Source of the DNA: an uncultured Clostridia bacterium
GTDB taxonomy: Bacteria; Bacillota; Clostridia; Christensenellales; Borkfalkiaceae
Reading direction: 5' to 3'
Assembly (NCBI GenBank): GCA_947176485.1
Contig: CAMWQS010000023.1
Coordinates: 1 to 16,435 of the forward strand
DNA length: 16,435 nucleotides
Numbering within the stretch: position 1 is the first letter of the stretch; every line of letters begins with the position of its first letter. The notes beneath the pieces are model-generated. The model saw only the letters and a list, made by a program, of their open reading frames with translations, did no database searches and was not told the origin of the DNA. The position numbers were made by a program, and so were the translations under genes. Below, in pieces: positions 14,054 through 16,435 of this stretch.

Positions 14054-14083
14054 GGGCAGCCTTAACGGTTGCCCTTATTTTTT
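14054..14083 (+). terminator. Intrinsic terminator between the structured RNA and the BspA genes
   Basis: GGGCAGCC (14054-14061) pairs with GGTTGCCC (14067-14074) across a 5-base loop, followed by TTATTTTTT. It ends about 30 bases before the first BspA ATG. GTTAGG (14037-14042) could pair with CCTTAAC (14060-14066) as a competing stem, so conditional read-through is possible. Confidence 0.75.
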
Positions 14084-14112
14084 GCCCGTAAATAAAACAA
14101 ACGAGGTAAAAA

Positions 14113-15213
14113 ATGAAAAAGAAACTAATCACAACACTACTTGCACTCACTGCAACAGCAACTTGCGCCACTGCCTTCACTGCGTGCGGCGCTTTCAGTC
14201 ACGAACACAGCTATACCGAAAAAGTAAAAGCCCCCACTTGCACCACCAAAGGCTATACATTACACACATGTACTGGATGTGGTGACAACTATAAAGATAA
14301 TTATACCGAAACTATTTCTCACGTATATATCGAAAGCGTAGTTCAACCCACTTGCACCCAACAAGGATATACACTACATACTTGTCAAAGCTGTGGTGAC
14401 AACTACAAAGATATTTACACAGATATTGACCCCACAAACCATGAATATGAAAATTATATTTGTATCAATTGTGCAGAAATTGCTCCCAACGCTCCCGAGA
14501 CAGAAGGACTGTCATACACTTTAAACAACGACAACGAAAGCTATTCCGTATCAGGAATAGGCACAGCAACTTCAAGATTTATAAAAATCCCCTCAACCTA
14601 TAATGGCAAACCCGTTACCTCTATCGGTCTTAATGCGTTCTATGAATGTAAATCACTTATAAGCATAATCCTTCCCAGTAGCGTCACTTATATTGGTCAT
14701 CAGGCGTTTGCGGATTGCACTTCACTTACACACATCAACATCCCCAATAATGTCACTTATATTGGTGATTATGCGTTCAGCCGATGCAATTCGCTTAGAA
14801 ATATAACCATTCCCGACGGTGTCACTTATATCGGAGATAGTGCGTTCAACCTTTGCGAATCCTTTACAGCTATAAACATTCCCGACGGAGTTACTTCTAT
14901 TGAGAATTGGGCATTTAACCATTGCTTTTCACTTGCCAGCGTAACAATTCCCGACAGCGTTACTTCTATCGGTAGTCATGCGTTCGATAGTTGCTATAAA
15001 CTTACAAACATAACCATTCCCCACGGCGTTACTTCTATCGGCAGTTTTACGTTCTATAAGTGCTCTAAACTTAAAAGCATAACTTTTGAAGGCACCATTG
15101 AAGAATGGAACAAAATTATAAAAGGAAGTTCTTGGGATTGGACCACTACCGACTACACAATATACTGCACCAACGGCGAAATTTCACAAGACGGCACCGT
15201 CACAATGCACTAA
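14113..15213 (+). CDS. BspA-like leucine-rich-repeat lipoprotein with Cys-pair modules
   Basis: This 366-residue surface lipoprotein has a signal peptide ending at Cys25 (lipobox FTAC). Two 38-residue modules follow, each with His, PTC, GYTLHTC and CGDNYKD (His32/Cys43/Cys53/Cys56 and His70/Cys81/Cys91/Cys94). A shorter third pair lies at Cys117/Cys120. These resemble zinc-ribbon-like repeats common in Clostridia surface proteins. A linker strand leads into seven 23-residue LRR_5 repeats (residues 168-328) and a cap ending in KGSSW and YTIYCTNG. BspA-type repeats mediate binding to host proteins or other bacteria in characterised species. The target here is unknown. The ribosome site is GAGGT at 14104-14108. 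No own promoter is visible, so transcription probably comes from 13839-13868. Confidence 0.85.
   Translation: MKKKLITTLLALTATATCATAFTACGAFSHEHSYTEKVKAPTCTTKGYTLHTCTGCGDNYKDNYTETISHVYIESVVQPTCTQQGYTLHTCQSCGDNYKDIYTDIDPTNHEYENYICINCAEIAPNAPETEGLSYTLNNDNESYSVSGIGTATSRFIKIPSTYNGKPVTSIGLNAFYECKSLISIILPSSVTYIGHQAFADCTSLTHINIPNNVTYIGDYAFSRCNSLRNITIPDGVTYIGDSAFNLCESFTAINIPDGVTSIENWAFNHCFSLASVTIPDSVTSIGSHAFDSCYKLTNITIPHGVTSIGSFTFYKCSKLKSITFEGTIEEWNKIIKGSSWDWTTTDYTIYCTNGEISQDGTVTMH
14614..15096 (+). repeat. Seven tandem 69-bp repeats encoding LRR units
   Basis: The coding sequence repeats with a strict 69-base period, seven units. The units share the codons for V-T-x-I-G at the start and a hydrophobic xITIP at the end. 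This is protein-level repetition, not a DNA mobile element. It may promote recombination with the repeats at 15729-16142. Confidence 0.9.
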
Positions 15214-15239
15214 TTAACCAAATTTAATCGGAGAACAAA

Positions 15240-16241
15240 ATGAAAAAGAAACTTCTCATAGCTTTGCTTGCGATTATTGCAACTTTAACCTGTGCCATCA
15301 TCTTTGCCGCCTGCGATATTTTTGGCGGCAATATCGGCAACGGGAACGATAATGAAACCAATGGCAGCAACGCAAACGATAACACTGGCAACAACACCGA
15401 TGACAGTTCGGGCGATAAAACGGGCGATAATACAGGTGACAATAACGCCACTACGACTCCCATACATACGCACGAATGGTCGCTTGCATACACCGAGGAC
15501 AGCGGTAGGCACTACCAAACCTGTTCGAGCTGCAACGAAAAGAAATATAGCGCGCATAATTATAGCAACCTTGTTTGCGAAGACTGCGGCAAAAATTTTC
15601 CCGTAGTTGTTGGCACTTCAAGCTTAAAATATTCATTGAACACTGATGAAAAAAGCTATTACGTATCAGGTATTGAAACTAATACGGCTAAAAATATAAC
15701 TATTTCTTCATTATATGAAGGGCTACCCGTCACTTCAATCGGTGAACAGGCGTTTTACAACTGCGCTTTACTTACGAGCATAACTATCCCCGAAAGCATC
15801 ACCCATATTGGTTATCAAGCGTTCTATAATTGTTCTTCGCTTACAAGCTTAACTATTCCTAACAGCGTCACTTCTATCGGAGAAGAGGCCTTCATATATT
15901 GCACTTCGTTTAAAAGCATAACCCTTCCAGATAGCATTACTTCTATTGGCGATTCTGCGTTCTCAGATTGCCGTTCCCTTTCAAAAATAACTATTGGCAA
16001 CGGCGTCACCTCTATCGGTTATCACATGTTCTACTGGTGCAATTCCCTTAAAAGCATAACCATTCCCGATAGTGTCACTTCTATCGATTATCAGGCGTTT
16101 TACTGTTGCTCTTCCTTGACAAGTATCACATTTAAAGGTACAAAAGTACAATGGAATGCAATTACCAAAGGCAGCTCCTGGAACTTCAATACCGGTACCT
16201 ACACTATTCATTGCACTAACGGAAATATTGCAAAATCATAA
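15240..16241 (+). CDS. BspA-like leucine-rich-repeat lipoprotein, paralog of the preceding gene
   Basis: This 333-residue lipoprotein has a signal peptide ending at Cys25 (lipobox FAAC). An Asn/Asp/Gly/Thr-rich flexible linker spans about residues 29-73. A single Cys/His module follows (His78, Cys95, Cys98, Cys113, Cys116). Six 23-residue LRR_5 repeats cover residues 164-301, and the cap (KGSSWNF and YTIHCTNG) closely matches that of the upstream gene. The two genes are therefore tandem duplicates that have exchanged or diversified their N-terminal stalk. The start has GGAG at 15230-15233. Only 26 bases separate the two genes and there is no terminator between them, so they form one operon. 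Confidence 0.87.
   Translation: MKKKLLIALLAIIATLTCAIIFAACDIFGGNIGNGNDNETNGSNANDNTGNNTDDSSGDKTGDNTGDNNATTTPIHTHEWSLAYTEDSGRHYQTCSSCNEKKYSAHNYSNLVCEDCGKNFPVVVGTSSLKYSLNTDEKSYYVSGIETNTAKNITISSLYEGLPVTSIGEQAFYNCALLTSITIPESITHIGYQAFYNCSSLTSLTIPNSVTSIGEEAFIYCTSFKSITLPDSITSIGDSAFSDCRSLSKITIGNGVTSIGYHMFYWCNSLKSITIPDSVTSIDYQAFYCCSSLTSITFKGTKVQWNAITKGSSWNFNTGTYTIHCTNGNIAKS
15729..16142 (+). repeat. Six tandem 69-bp repeats encoding LRR units
   Basis: Six units with a strict 69-base period encode V/I-T-S-I-G-type LRR units, related at both DNA and protein level to the repeats at 14614-15096. Confidence 0.9.
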
Positions 16242-16255
16242 TTCAAAGCAAATAA

Positions 16256-16286
16256 AAAGCGGGGGCGCGATTTGCGCCCCCGCTTT
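16256..16286. terminator. Terminator between converging BspA and ligase genes
   Basis: A 13-bp stem (16256-16268 with 16274-16286) closes a GATTT loop and is very GC-rich. Reading on the minus strand, the stem is followed by a good T tract, so it serves the ligase gene best. On the + strand the T tract is short (TTTACTATTT) but adequate. Confidence 0.88.
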
Positions 16287-16297
16287 ACTATTTAAAA

Positions 16298-16435
16298 CTA
16301 TTTGAGCATTTCTTTAAAAGCGGCTTCGTCGATAATCTTCACGCCGAGCTTTTTAGCCTTGTCGAGCTTGCTGCCCGCGGATTCGCCCGCAATAACCAAA
16401 GTTGTTTTCGCGGTTACGGAAGACTGACATTCGCC
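16298..16435 (-). CDS. ligA: NAD-dependent DNA ligase, C-terminal BRCT segment (5' part outside window)
   Basis: The last 45 residues before the stop (minus strand, TAG at 16300-16298) match the end of a LigA BRCT domain: SSVTAKTTLVIAGESAG, then GSKLDKAKKLGVKII and DEAAF. LigA joins Okazaki fragments using NAD+. BRCT domains also occur in other proteins, but the LVIAGExAGSKLDKAKKLG pattern is typical of LigA. The gene enters from the right edge in frame and converges with the BspA operon. Confidence 0.85.
   Translation of the reverse strand, partial: GECQSSVTAKTTLVIAGESAGSKLDKAKKLGVKIIDEAAFKEMLK

Noticed and set aside
14028..14285. A + strand frame overlapping the RNA terminator and the first BspA start
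   Set aside because: It runs through the terminator and the signal-peptide region in another frame and has no ribosome site.
14614..16142. CRISPR-like regular repeats
   Set aside because: The 69-base period is exactly 23 codons within open frames and encodes LRR_5 units. There are no spacers.

Overview
The window looks like chromosomal DNA from a Gram-positive, Clostridia-like member of the Bacillota, probably an uncultured gut or rumen type. Supporting signs are vegetative promoters of consensus shape, strong GGAG-type ribosome binding sites, lipoproteins with MKKK-type signal peptides, an NfeD/flotillin pair, Clostridia-style BspA leucine-rich-repeat surface lipoproteins and a pectate-lyase-like lipoprotein. 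The genus cannot be named from sequence alone. There is no rRNA, tRNA, insertion sequence or CRISPR array.

Layout. Positions 1-240 hold the tail of an upstream gene and a terminator, followed by a GC-richer non-coding stretch that may be a dispersed repeat (240-370). Positions 393-3506 hold small metabolic and resistance-type genes on the + strand: an AT-rich cytidine/guanine-deaminase-like enzyme, a PnuC-type vitamin transporter behind a leader that looks like an attenuator or riboswitch, a Nim/PPOX flavoprotein overlapping it, a GNAT acetyltransferase and an isochorismatase-family hydrolase. Positions 3557-5309 hold a self-contained unit encoding a PL9-type pectate lyase lipoprotein. Positions 5445-7749 hold an nfeD-flotillin membrane-domain operon. 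Positions 7788-8195 hold a small Cys-rich protein with its own promoter and an operator-like dyad.

On the minus strand, positions 13816 down to 8168 form one operon: a GyrB/ParE-type subunit, a GyrA/ParC-type subunit (overlapping by one base) and an MscS channel. Divergent from it, at 13839-14083, are a strong promoter, a rod-shaped structured RNA of about 160 nt with the layout of 6S RNA, and a terminator. Two tandem paralogous BspA-like lipoproteins follow (14113-16241). The window ends in the C-terminal BRCT segment of NAD-dependent DNA ligase on the minus strand.

The two strongest candidates for undescribed biology are both RNA. The first is the pnuC leader at 1042-1140. It has a terminator directly in front of the Shine-Dalgarno and a duplicated segment that can form a competing antiterminator. 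The second is the structured RNA at 13872-14036, in front of the surface-lipoprotein pair.
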